From: an uncultured Odoribacter sp.
GTDB lineage: Bacteria; Bacteroidota; Bacteroidia; Bacteroidales; Marinifilaceae
Direction: 5' to 3'
Assembly (NCBI GenBank): GCA_947039985.1
Contig: CAMRAP010000104.1
Coordinates: 1-6,165, forward strand
Length of the DNA: 6,165 nt
How positions within the stretch are numbered: position 1 is the stretch's first letter; the number at the start of each line of letters is the position of its first letter. Of the stretch, positions 1 to 5,915 are shown in pieces. The position numbers and the translations under genes were made by a program. The notes under the pieces were generated by a model, which saw nothing but the letters and a program-made list of their open reading frames with translations, was not told where the DNA came from and did no database searches.

Positions 1-245
1 AGGATAAGATTGTGTATGATAAGATCGGAGAGTTGATCCCCGAATTTACCCCCTCTGAGGTGGAGATTGCTAAACTGATCGTGGAGGGGAAGAGGATTGT
101 TGAGATGATTCCTATCTTAATGAAGAAGAAAAGTAATATCACTTGCCAAAGGGTGAATATGAGAGTGAAACTGAAATTGAACGCAAAAGACAATCTAAGA
201 GATGCTATATTGAAACGGGTTGCTGTGGAGAACACAGTAGTGTAG
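1..245 (+). CDS. C-terminal end of a LuxR-type helix-turn-helix regulator (5' partial)
   Basis: The reading frame is open from base 3 to the TAG at 243-245, so this is the tail of a gene that begins outside the window. The GTG at 12 is probably an internal valine codon and not the start. From about base 45 the protein reads FTPSEVEIAKLIVEGK, the usual opening of a LuxR/GerE DNA-binding domain (compare LTPRE..V..LI..G). A basic stretch follows that fits the recognition helix and final helix (QRVNMRVKLKLNAKDNL, about bases 147-197). The ending '.R.KL.L....NL.D.I' recalls Bacteroidetes regulators in which TPR repeats and a coiled coil precede a degenerate C-terminal HTH. That upstream architecture is inference, because it lies outside the window. 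The part between the helices (MIPILMKKKSN) is less canonical than a typical LuxR HTH. The gene points towards the fimbrial-type lipoprotein gene, so a regulatory link is possible but unproven. Confidence 0.6.
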   Translation, partial: DKIVYDKIGELIPEFTPSEVEIAKLIVEGKRIVEMIPILMKKKSNITCQRVNMRVKLKLNAKDNLRDAILKRVAVENTVV

Positions 246-283
246 CGATTGATTGAGCTTGGCTCGCCCCCTATCAGCATATA

Positions 284-330
284 CGAGAAGCGGCACCCCT
301 ATTATAGGATGCCACGAGTGCCGCTTCTCG
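284..330. terminator. 13-bp perfect stem-loop between convergent genes, probable terminator
   Basis: Bases 284-296 (CGAGAAGCGGCAC) pair perfectly with 318-330 (GTGCCGCTTCTCG), leaving a 21-base loop. Inside the loop, 298-301 can pair with 305-308 as a small nested hairpin. The element lies 38 bases after the stop of the rightward regulator gene and 7 bases after the stop of the leftward lipoprotein gene, which is the right place for a shared bidirectional terminator. Neither side has a classical T-tract: the + strand continues ATTTGACTTA and the - strand TATATGCTGA. It could therefore instead be an mRNA 3'-end stabilising hairpin. Confidence 0.6.
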
Positions 331-337
331 ATTTGAC

Positions 338-1627
338 TTATGGGCTGGTGACGCGCATGGAACGGATGGCACGCAATTTATAGGTGCGATTGTTATCTGC
401 TGCCATTACAGACGAAGCGTAGATTAGAGCATAAGTATGCAAAGCATCATTACAGAGATAGCGCGTGTCGCTTGTTCTGCTTAAAGGAGTTAATGCTGCC
501 TCTACCAGAGATTTGTTTGCGGCATCGAATACAGCTTGCATTCCGTAAGTGGCGGTGAGTAGCTTCGCCTCCTCTTGTGTTGGAATGCGCCAATCCGTCC
601 AGTCGTTGTAGTTGTAGGCGGCAATTTCGGCGGAGGCATTGGCGACAGATAAATCCGTCCACTCGCGTGGACTTAGCAAGAGAAGGTCTGCCGAAGTGGA
701 GGTGGCATTGCTTACTGAGGCTACGAGGCAAGCGTTCCAGATGCTGCCTTGGGTGGGGATGCTGGGGCTTAGATTGGGATCTGTTGGAGTGGCAGGTCCG
801 AAGGGAAATTCGATGCTGATCGGACTGCCCCATTCTCCCTGTGTTATTTTACCGTCCACCATCAAGCCCCCTTTATATGAACCTTGCAGGACGAAAGGAG
901 TGCCAGCTTTGAGCACTGCACCGTAAGTGTAGCCGTAGGTTTCAATGGCGCCCTTAGTGGTGATACTGATAGAGAAAACGGTCTGCGCTCCGATACCAGC
1001 AAAGGTGTAGAGCATGGGGTGTGTCCATGTGTTGTCGGGCTGTTTGGTGCAGGGGATTTCTACGGGGGCAGAACCACCTGTGATGCCCTCTAATGTCAAT
1101 GTTTCGGCTAGGGTGCTGAATTTTATGCTGACGGTTTCAACTTCAGTAGGTACACCACTGAGGGCGGTGGTGATGGAGGTGACGGCATAGTTTAGAGCAA
1201 TGTCTACTTTGGCAGATTTGTCGGTGAGAGTCACATCGGCACTTCCCATCATCAGGGGCGAGATGGTGGTGTGATTTCCGCTTTTCATGGCGATGGTAGT
1301 GCTGAGATTTGGAGTGGCACCTAGCGATGTGTATGCCTCATTTGTGACACCCGAAAGGGCTAGAATACGGTAGCTGCCTGCCGATAGGTTCAGCGAAAGA
1401 GTGTCGGTGGCAGAGGCGATGATTTGGCTACTGGCATAGACTCCTTCGGCATTGAAAGCATAGATTTGGACGGGATAGTGTAGCCTAGCAACACTGCGGG
1501 CGAAGATGACTAGAGAGGATTTGGGAATGAATATTTCCTCGTCGTAGGCGGTGGTTTTGGCACAGCTACCACAGAGAAGGAGTAGCATTAAACGAAGAAT
1601 CAGCGCGGAGTTAAATGTTCTTTTCAT
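338..1627 (-). CDS. FimB/Mfa2-type fimbrial lipoprotein with C-terminal DUF1566/Lcl-like domain
   Basis: A 429-residue exported lipoprotein. It starts with a basic MKR, a hydrophobic run and a lipobox-like CGSC, so Cys22 is the likely lipidated residue (Cys19 is a less likely alternative). An acidic patch (DEE, 29-31) follows. Residues about 36-260 have the look of the FimB/Mfa2 fimbrial anchor family: alternating beta-strands, PVQIYAFNAEGVY (52-64), LSAGSYRILALSGV (81-94), PLMMGSADVTL (124-134) and a strand-rich P-T-E-V-E-T-V-S-I segment (160-168). In type V fimbriae such proteins anchor or cap the pilus at the outer membrane. After a Pro-rich linker (about 274-293), residues 296-426 resemble the DUF1566/Lcl C-terminal or Fibrobacter-succinogenes paralogous domain. 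Marks of this are NDWTDWRIPTQEEAKLL (341-357), a RYLCND turn and a closing LRAIRSMR. The ATG at 1627 is the first codon giving a complete signal peptide. No fimbrillin gene is visible next to it. The family call is from memory of the fold pattern. The function as anchor, tip or other adhesin is inference. Confidence 0.72.
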   Translation of the reverse strand: MKRTFNSALILRLMLLLLCGSCAKTTAYDEEIFIPKSSLVIFARSVARLHYPVQIYAFNAEGVYASSQIIASATDTLSLNLSAGSYRILALSGVTNEAYTSLGATPNLSTTIAMKSGNHTTISPLMMGSADVTLTDKSAKVDIALNYAVTSITTALSGVPTEVETVSIKFSTLAETLTLEGITGGSAPVEIPCTKQPDNTWTHPMLYTFAGIGAQTVFSISITTKGAIETYGYTYGAVLKAGTPFVLQGSYKGGLMVDGKITQGEWGSPISIEFPFGPATPTDPNLSPSIPTQGSIWNACLVASVSNATSTSADLLLLSPREWTDLSVANASAEIAAYNYNDWTDWRIPTQEEAKLLTATYGMQAVFDAANKSLVEAALTPLSRTSDTRYLCNDALHTYALIYASSVMAADNNRTYKLRAIRSMRVTSP

Positions 1628-1780
1628 GGCTTTGTTCTTTAAAGGATTAGTACTCTAAAAGGGTGTGAATATTTGCCTAGCTAGTGTAATTTACCACTAT
1701 TTATTTAAAGTGTGTACTTTTTAACGAATGAACATGGGGGACTATTTTAGTTCTGGGTCTTTATTCCATATAAAAAGCTG

Positions 1781-1810
1781 TTGAATAACTTCTATTTTTC
1801 CTTATCTTTA
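1781..1810 (+). promoter_or_regulatory. Candidate Bacteroidetes-type promoter for cysS
   Basis: TTG at 1781-1783 is followed after 19 bases by TATCTTTA at 1803-1810. The Bacteroidetes sigma consensus is TTTG or TTG, 19-21 bases, then TAnnTTTG, so only the final G differs in the -7 element. Transcription would begin around 1815-1818, giving a leader of roughly 20 bases before the cysS ATG. No Shine-Dalgarno is seen, which is normal for this phylum. The site sits in the 207-base gap between the divergent lipoprotein gene and cysS. I found no equally good site for the leftward gene. Confidence 0.55.
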
Positions 1811-1834
1811 CGCCTTGTTTTTTAATGCAGTATT

Positions 1835-3322
1835 ATGAAAGCTATGGAAAGTAAATTGAATATATATAACACTCTTTCGCGCAAGAAGGAGGAGTTTGCA
1901 GCTATTAATCCTCCCTTCGTGGGACTTTATGTTTGTGGCCCAACCGTCTACGGAGATGCACATTTGGGACATGCGCGCCCTGCTATCACTTTCGACATTT
2001 TGTTTCGCTACTTGCAACACCTTGGCTATAAGGTGCGCTATGTGCGTAATATCACCGATGTTGGGCACCTGGTGAATGATGCCGATGAGGGAGAGGATAA
2101 GATTGCGAAGAAGGCTAAGATGGATGAATTGGAGCCGATGGAGGTGGTGCAGTTTTATACGAATCGCTATCATAAGAATATGGAGCAATTGAATACTTTG
2201 CCCCCTAGTATTGAGCCGCGCGCTTCTGGACATATCATTGAGCAGGAGGAGATGACGAAGAAGATTTTGGAGAAGGGCTTTGCTTATGAGAGTAATGGTA
2301 GTATTTATTTTGATGTTGAGACTTATAATAAGGCGTATAATTATGGCAAATTGTCGGGGCGTAAGCTTGATGAATTGATGTCGAATACTCGCCAATTGGC
2401 AGGACAAAGCGAGAAACGCAATCCAGCTGATTTTGCGCTTTGGAAGAAAGCAAGTCCAGAGCATATCATGCGTTGGCCTTCGCCTTGGAGTGATGGTTTT
2501 CCGGGTTGGCATCTTGAGTGTTCGTGTATGAGTCAGAAGTATTTAGGCGAACGATTTGATATTCATGGCGGAGGATTGGATTTGCTGTTTCCACACCATG
2601 AATGTGAGATTGCACAGAGCACGGCTGCCAATGGGCATGAATCGGTGAATTATTGGATGCATAATAATATGGTGACTATCAATGGTCAGAAGATGGGGAA
2701 GTCTCTGGGTAATTTTATTACTCTGGATCAGCTTTTCTCTGGCGATAATGAGGTGCTGGAACAAGCATATTCACCGATGACGATGCGTTTCTTTATTTTG
2801 CAAGCGCATTATCGCAGCACGCTTGATTTTTCAAACGATGCTTTGAAGGCGGCGCAGAAGGGACACGAGCGATTGATTACAGCGATTGCTGCCTTAGAAA
2901 AGATTAAGACTGGCACGGAGAATACGGTGGATGTGGATGGCTTGACAGCTAAATGTGTGCAGGCTATTAATGATGATATGAATACGCCTCTTTTGATTTC
3001 TTTCCTTTTTGATGGGGTGCGCATGATTAATTCGATTGTCGATGGCAAGGAGAAAATCAATGCGGAGAATCTAGCTGATTTGAAGAAGTTATATCATGAT
3101 TTTGTGTTTGAGATCTTGGGATTGAAGGCTGAAAGCGAAGCAGGAGGCTCAAATAATGAGGTATTGGGTAAGGTGTTGGATATGGTGATGTCTATCCGTA
3201 CGGATGCAAAGAATAATAAGGATTGGGCTACGTCTGATAAGATTAGAGATAATCTGAAGGCTGCGGGTCTATTGATTAAGGATACTAAGGATGGCTATGA
3301 ATGGTCGATTGAAAATGATTGA
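1835..3322 (+). CDS. cysS: Cysteinyl-tRNA synthetase
   Basis: A class I aminoacyl-tRNA synthetase that activates cysteine with ATP and loads it on tRNA(Cys) in the cytoplasm. It is 495 residues, full length for the family. The HIGH motif is HLGH (43-46) within the family signature CGPTVYGDAHLGHARPA. The second ATP-binding motif is KMGKS (286-290), in place of the textbook KMSKS. The zinc ligands match those of the E. coli enzyme by alignment: Cys34, Cys229 (in WHLECS), His254 and Glu258 (in FPHHECE). FDIHGGG (241-247) is also present. The C-terminal region (about 340-495) is the helical anticodon-side part, ending DGYEWSIEND. The start at 1835 (MKAMESKLNIYN) could also be the ATG at 1844, because Bacteroides relatives as I remember them begin at the equivalent of MESKLNIYN. 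It is the first gene of a tight operon, and its last 8 bases overlap the next gene. A long open frame on the opposite strand here is a shadow. Confidence 0.97.
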   Translation: MKAMESKLNIYNTLSRKKEEFAAINPPFVGLYVCGPTVYGDAHLGHARPAITFDILFRYLQHLGYKVRYVRNITDVGHLVNDADEGEDKIAKKAKMDELEPMEVVQFYTNRYHKNMEQLNTLPPSIEPRASGHIIEQEEMTKKILEKGFAYESNGSIYFDVETYNKAYNYGKLSGRKLDELMSNTRQLAGQSEKRNPADFALWKKASPEHIMRWPSPWSDGFPGWHLECSCMSQKYLGERFDIHGGGLDLLFPHHECEIAQSTAANGHESVNYWMHNNMVTINGQKMGKSLGNFITLDQLFSGDNEVLEQAYSPMTMRFFILQAHYRSTLDFSNDALKAAQKGHERLITAIAALEKIKTGTENTVDVDGLTAKCVQAINDDMNTPLLISFLFDGVRMINSIVDGKEKINAENLADLKKLYHDFVFEILGLKAESEAGGSNNEVLGKVLDMVMSIRTDAKNNKDWATSDKIRDNLKAAGLLIKDTKDGYEWSIEND

Positions 3323-4445
3323 TTTGAAAGGTATGAGTTATTTTTATTGCTTTGTCTGTTTAGTTTTATTGGGCGCCTGTGGGGGGAAATCTACAAAGTC
3401 TGTGGCAACTCAGGCTAAAGTCGAAGAGAAGAGGGCGAAGGTGGATTATGTCAATAGCATCCAATTTACATCACCTGTAAAAGATCAGCTATATAGTTTT
3501 GAAGAGGAGGTTGAGCTTCGCTTCACTGTTAAGGAGAAGTTTTCGATTGATTCTTCTAGGCTGACGATGAACGGAAAGCCGATTGCAAGGCTCGGAAAGG
3601 GTGTGAAGCAGTTCCGTTTTAAATTGCCCGAAGGTGAGGTGGGAGATAATCTTATAAAAGTGATTACGTATCACCCCGATAATAAGAGAGGAGTGGCATC
3701 TGTCAATATTAAGGTGAAACCAGCAAAAGCTCCTCAGCAGTTGAGCTATGAGTTGGTGAATACTTATTCTCACGACCCTAAAGCCTATACACAAGGCTTG
3801 ATTTATCACAATGGATTTATGTATGAAGGAACGGGGCAGTATGGCGAATCTACGCTTCGAAAAACGGATATGGCTAGCGGGAAAACACTTTCTGTGTTGA
3901 GCCTGGACGGTCAGTTTTTTGGCGAGGGGGTGACTATTTATAAGGATCAGATTTATCAAATTACGTGGCGCGAGGGGAAGGGGTTTAGGTATGACTTGAA
4001 TACCTTTTCTCGTAAATCAACCTTTACCTATAATTCAGAGGGATGGGGGCTTACTACGGTGAATGATGTTTTGGTGATGAGTGATGGTAGTCATAAGCTG
4101 TATCATATGGTGCCTTCGAATTTCAATCGGATTAAAGAGGTGGAGGTGTATGACCATAAAGGCGAAGTGAGTTATCTCAATGAATTGGAGTATGTGAACG
4201 GTTTGCTGTGGGCGAATGTATGGCTTACGGATAGAATTGTTGCCATTGACCCAGAAACGGGCGTGGTGAAAGCCGAGTTAAATATGCCTCATCTATTGAC
4301 AGCAGCGGAGAAAGCAAAGATAGATATCCGAGATGATGTCCTGAATGGGATTGCTTGGAATCCAGAGAAGAAGACTTTTTATGTGACAGGGAAACGATGG
4401 CCCAAGATGTTTGAAATAAATATCAAAGGACTGACAAACGAATAA
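3315..4445 (+). CDS. Glutaminyl-peptide cyclotransferase lipoprotein (plant-type QC)
   Basis: Converts N-terminal glutamine of exported proteins to pyroglutamate, releasing ammonia. From the ATG at 3315 it has 376 residues. The N-terminus is a lipoprotein signal ending LLGAC, with Cys22 as lipid anchor, followed by GGKSTK without acidic residues, which fits a periplasm-facing protein better than a surface one. Residues about 46-137 form a beta-rich, Ig-like extra domain of unknown role. Residues about 145-370 match the papaya-type QC beta-propeller: KAYTQGLIY, YEGTGQYGEST (Glu171), FFGEGVTIY, GWGL, LNELEYVNGLLWANVW (288-303), VLNGIAW and VTGKRWPKMFEI (Lys360). From memory the family's catalytic Glu and Lys correspond to Glu171 and Lys360, with the LNELEY Asn also conserved. 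The ATG at 3291 is in frame but puts eight polar residues before the signal and overlaps cysS more. The ATG at 3333 leaves no positive charge before the hydrophobic core. Translation is probably coupled to cysS (8-base overlap) and to ung (2-base gap). Confidence 0.9.
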   Translation: MIDLKGMSYFYCFVCLVLLGACGGKSTKSVATQAKVEEKRAKVDYVNSIQFTSPVKDQLYSFEEEVELRFTVKEKFSIDSSRLTMNGKPIARLGKGVKQFRFKLPEGEVGDNLIKVITYHPDNKRGVASVNIKVKPAKAPQQLSYELVNTYSHDPKAYTQGLIYHNGFMYEGTGQYGESTLRKTDMASGKTLSVLSLDGQFFGEGVTIYKDQIYQITWREGKGFRYDLNTFSRKSTFTYNSEGWGLTTVNDVLVMSDGSHKLYHMVPSNFNRIKEVEVYDHKGEVSYLNELEYVNGLLWANVWLTDRIVAIDPETGVVKAELNMPHLLTAAEKAKIDIRDDVLNGIAWNPEKKTFYVTGKRWPKMFEINIKGLTNE

Positions 4446-4447
4446 GG

Positions 4448-5113
4448 ATGGATGTACAGATGGACAGTTCGTGGAAGGAGTTGCTGAAAGAGGAGTTTGA
4501 GAAGCCTTATTTTGCAGACTTGACTGCTTTTGTGAAGAATGAATATGCTGAGAAGGAGGTGTTTCCTCCCGCTGAATTTGTATTTAATGCTTTTAATCAT
4601 TGCTCGCTGAAGAGTGTGAAGGTGGTGATTTTAGGACAAGACCCTTATCACGGAGATGGACAAGCGCATGGACTTTCTTTTTCTGTGCCAGAAGGTGTTG
4701 CATTGCCTCCCTCTTTGCGGAATATTTTTAAAGAGATTCTGCAGGATTTGAATATCGCTATTCCTACTTCTGGCAATTTGGAACGTTGGTCGGAACAAGG
4801 GGTGCTTTTGCTGAATGCAACGCTTACAGTGGAAGCGCATCAAGCAGGTTCGCATCAAAAGAGAGGTTGGGAAACATTTACGGATGCTGTTATTCGACGT
4901 TTGGCTGAGCAGAAAGAGAATCTTGTGTTTTTGTTGTGGGGTTCCTATGCACATCGCAAGGGGGCGTTTATTGATATGAACAAACATTTGGTCTTAAAAA
5001 GCGTACACCCTTCTCCTCTATCTGCCAATCGTGGGGGATGGTTTGGGAATAAACATTTTAGTGGTACGAATTTGTACCTGCAAGAGAAAGGATTGGAAAC
5101 AATCCATTGGTAA
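4448..5113 (+). CDS. ung: Uracil-DNA glycosylase, family 1
   Basis: Removes uracil from DNA by cutting the N-glycosidic bond, the first step of base-excision repair after cytosine deamination or dUTP incorporation. It is 221 residues, usual for family 1. The water-activating loop is GQDPYHG with Asp65 (Asp64 in E. coli). The uracil-recognition Asn123 lies in LLLNATLTV, and the DNA-intercalation loop HPSPLSANRG carries His187, both at the same number as in E. coli. Phe78, in GLSFSV, is the stacking residue. PPSLRNIFKE and GSHQKRGWE are further family blocks. All key residues are present, so the enzyme should be active. The start MDVQMDSSWK fits relatives, although the ATG at 4460 is a near alternative. 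An AAGG lies directly before the ATG, too close to be a good ribosome site, so coupling to the upstream gene is more likely. Confidence 0.97.
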   Translation: MDVQMDSSWKELLKEEFEKPYFADLTAFVKNEYAEKEVFPPAEFVFNAFNHCSLKSVKVVILGQDPYHGDGQAHGLSFSVPEGVALPPSLRNIFKEILQDLNIAIPTSGNLERWSEQGVLLLNATLTVEAHQAGSHQKRGWETFTDAVIRRLAEQKENLVFLLWGSYAHRKGAFIDMNKHLVLKSVHPSPLSANRGGWFGNKHFSGTNLYLQEKGLETIHW

Positions 5114-5123
5114 AATAGATTTA
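5093..5123 (+). promoter_or_regulatory. Possible Bacteroidetes-type promoter for the BI-1 family gene
   Basis: TTG at 5093-5095, inside the end of ung, is followed after 20 bases by TAGATTTA at 5116-5123. This differs from TAnnTTTG only at the last base. Transcription would begin near 5129, leaving about 24 bases of A/T-rich leader before the ATG at 5153. The region is AT-rich, so a chance match is possible, and read-through from the ung operon may also supply this gene. Confidence 0.35.
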
Positions 5124-5152
5124 ATTAGTAGAACATTTAAAATTAGAATACA

Positions 5153-5854
5153 ATGAATTACAACACGAACATTAGAGAAAGAGTAGACGAACGCACAGAG
5201 GCGAGGGTGAATACCTTGGTTAGAAGTGTTTATTTTTGGATGTGCACGGCACTATTGATGACAGGCGCTACGGCAACATTGGTGGCAGGAAATTCTGTGC
5301 TATTGGAAACGATATTGACAAATCGAATCCTTTTCTTCGGAATTATTATCGCACAATTTGGATTGGTGTGGGCTATCGTGGGAAAGGTGAATTCTTTTAG
5401 TCTACCTGTATTGTCCGGGCTTTTTATGCTTTATTCGGTTTTAACAGGGGTGACTCTTTCTATCCTTTTTGTAAGATACACGAGCGCATCTATTGCCTCA
5501 ACGTTTTTTATCACTGCTGGAACATTTGCCGTGATGAGTGTGTATGGTTATTTTACAAAGACTGATTTAACGAAGATGGGTAATATGCTTGGGATGGCTT
5601 TAATCGGTATTGTTATCGCTTCGGTGGTGAATATCTTTATGCAAAGTTCAGCGATGTATTGGATTATCTCTTATGTCGGTGTGGCTGTTTTTACTGGATT
5701 GATTGCTTATGATACTCAAAAGATTAAGGCTTTGGCTTACGAAGAGGATAATGAACATACTCAGAAGCTAGCGCTTTGTGGAGCACTTAGTCTTTACTTG
5801 GACTTTATCAACCTTTTTATTATGCTACTTCGAATTTTAGGCGATAGAAAATAG
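5153..5854 (+). CDS. Bax inhibitor-1/YccA family membrane protein
   Basis: A 233-residue inner-membrane protein of the BI-1/YccA (UPF0005, TMBIM-like) family. A charged N-terminus (about 1-22, rich in Arg and Glu) is followed by seven hydrophobic segments at roughly 25-46, 58-77, 83-107, 110-132, 140-162, 168-186 and 206-228, the usual family number. The two conserved aspartates that form the pH-sensing pair in the Bacillus YetJ structure appear to be Asp187 (GLIAYDTQKIK) and Asp217 (SLYLDFINLFIMLL). The C-terminus LRILGDRK is the typical ending. Eukaryotic members affect calcium leak and cell death, and bacterial YetJ can carry calcium. The physiological role in Bacteroidetes is not known to me. 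It sits 39 bases after ung and 61 bases before fba, on the same strand, and may be transcribed separately. The start is clear: the ATG is preceded by an A-rich AATACA and no earlier in-frame start is attractive. Confidence 0.92.
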   Translation: MNYNTNIRERVDERTEARVNTLVRSVYFWMCTALLMTGATATLVAGNSVLLETILTNRILFFGIIIAQFGLVWAIVGKVNSFSLPVLSGLFMLYSVLTGVTLSILFVRYTSASIASTFFITAGTFAVMSVYGYFTKTDLTKMGNMLGMALIGIVIASVVNIFMQSSAMYWIISYVGVAVFTGLIAYDTQKIKALAYEEDNEHTQKLALCGALSLYLDFINLFIMLLRILGDRK

Positions 5855-5915
5855 TATCTTATTAAAGAATTACTTAATTTTGGAGCTCGAATATATATCA
5901 AATATTTATAAAACT
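5855..5915 (+). other. AT-rich leader upstream of the aldolase gene
   Basis: The 61 bases between the BI-1 family gene and fba are strongly A/T-rich just before the aldolase ATG (ATATATATC, ATATTTATAAAACT). No Shine-Dalgarno is present, which is typical of highly expressed Bacteroidetes genes that rely on unstructured A-rich leaders. I could not pick out a convincing promoter: TTTG at 5879-5882 would put the start of transcription almost on the ATG. A weak five-pair A/T inverted repeat (5861-5865 with 5874-5878) is too weak to call a terminator. Confidence 0.3.

Noticed and set aside
12..14. GTG at 12 as a true start of a 77-residue protein
   Set aside because: The frame stays open to the window edge, the HTH is normally the C-terminal part of a larger regulator, and no leader signals are visible.
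450..1093. Several open frames on both strands inside the lipoprotein gene
   Set aside because: They are out-of-frame or antisense readings of a gene with a clear signal peptide and domain pattern, and their products are Arg/Cys/Trp-rich and featureless.
1677..1684. CTAGCTAG palindrome in the lipoprotein-cysS gap as an operator
   Set aside because: Eight bases is too short to separate from chance, no second copy is seen nearby, and it is not placed at a convincing promoter.
1628..1780. Promoter for the leftward lipoprotein gene
   Set aside because: I searched the - strand for TTTG-N19-21-TAnnTTTG and found no acceptable pair. One must exist but I cannot place it.
1808..2512. Long leftward open frame (234 codons) opposite cysS
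   Set aside because: It lies fully antisense to a clear cysS. Its product is a biased mix rich in Ile, Leu, His, Arg and Ser with no recognisable motif, as expected for a shadow frame.
3291..3314. Earlier ATG (3291) as the start of the glutaminyl cyclase gene
   Set aside because: It would add MAMNGRLK before the signal peptide and deepen the overlap with cysS to 32 bases. The ATG at 3315 gives a normal lipoprotein signal with Cys22.
3489..3959. Leftward open frame (156 codons) opposite the glutaminyl cyclase gene
   Set aside because: It is antisense to strongly conserved QC coding sequence, with no motif and no start signals.
5861..5878. A/T inverted repeat followed by TTTT after the BI-1 family gene as a terminator
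   Set aside because: The stem is only five A-T pairs and would be too unstable to stop transcription.
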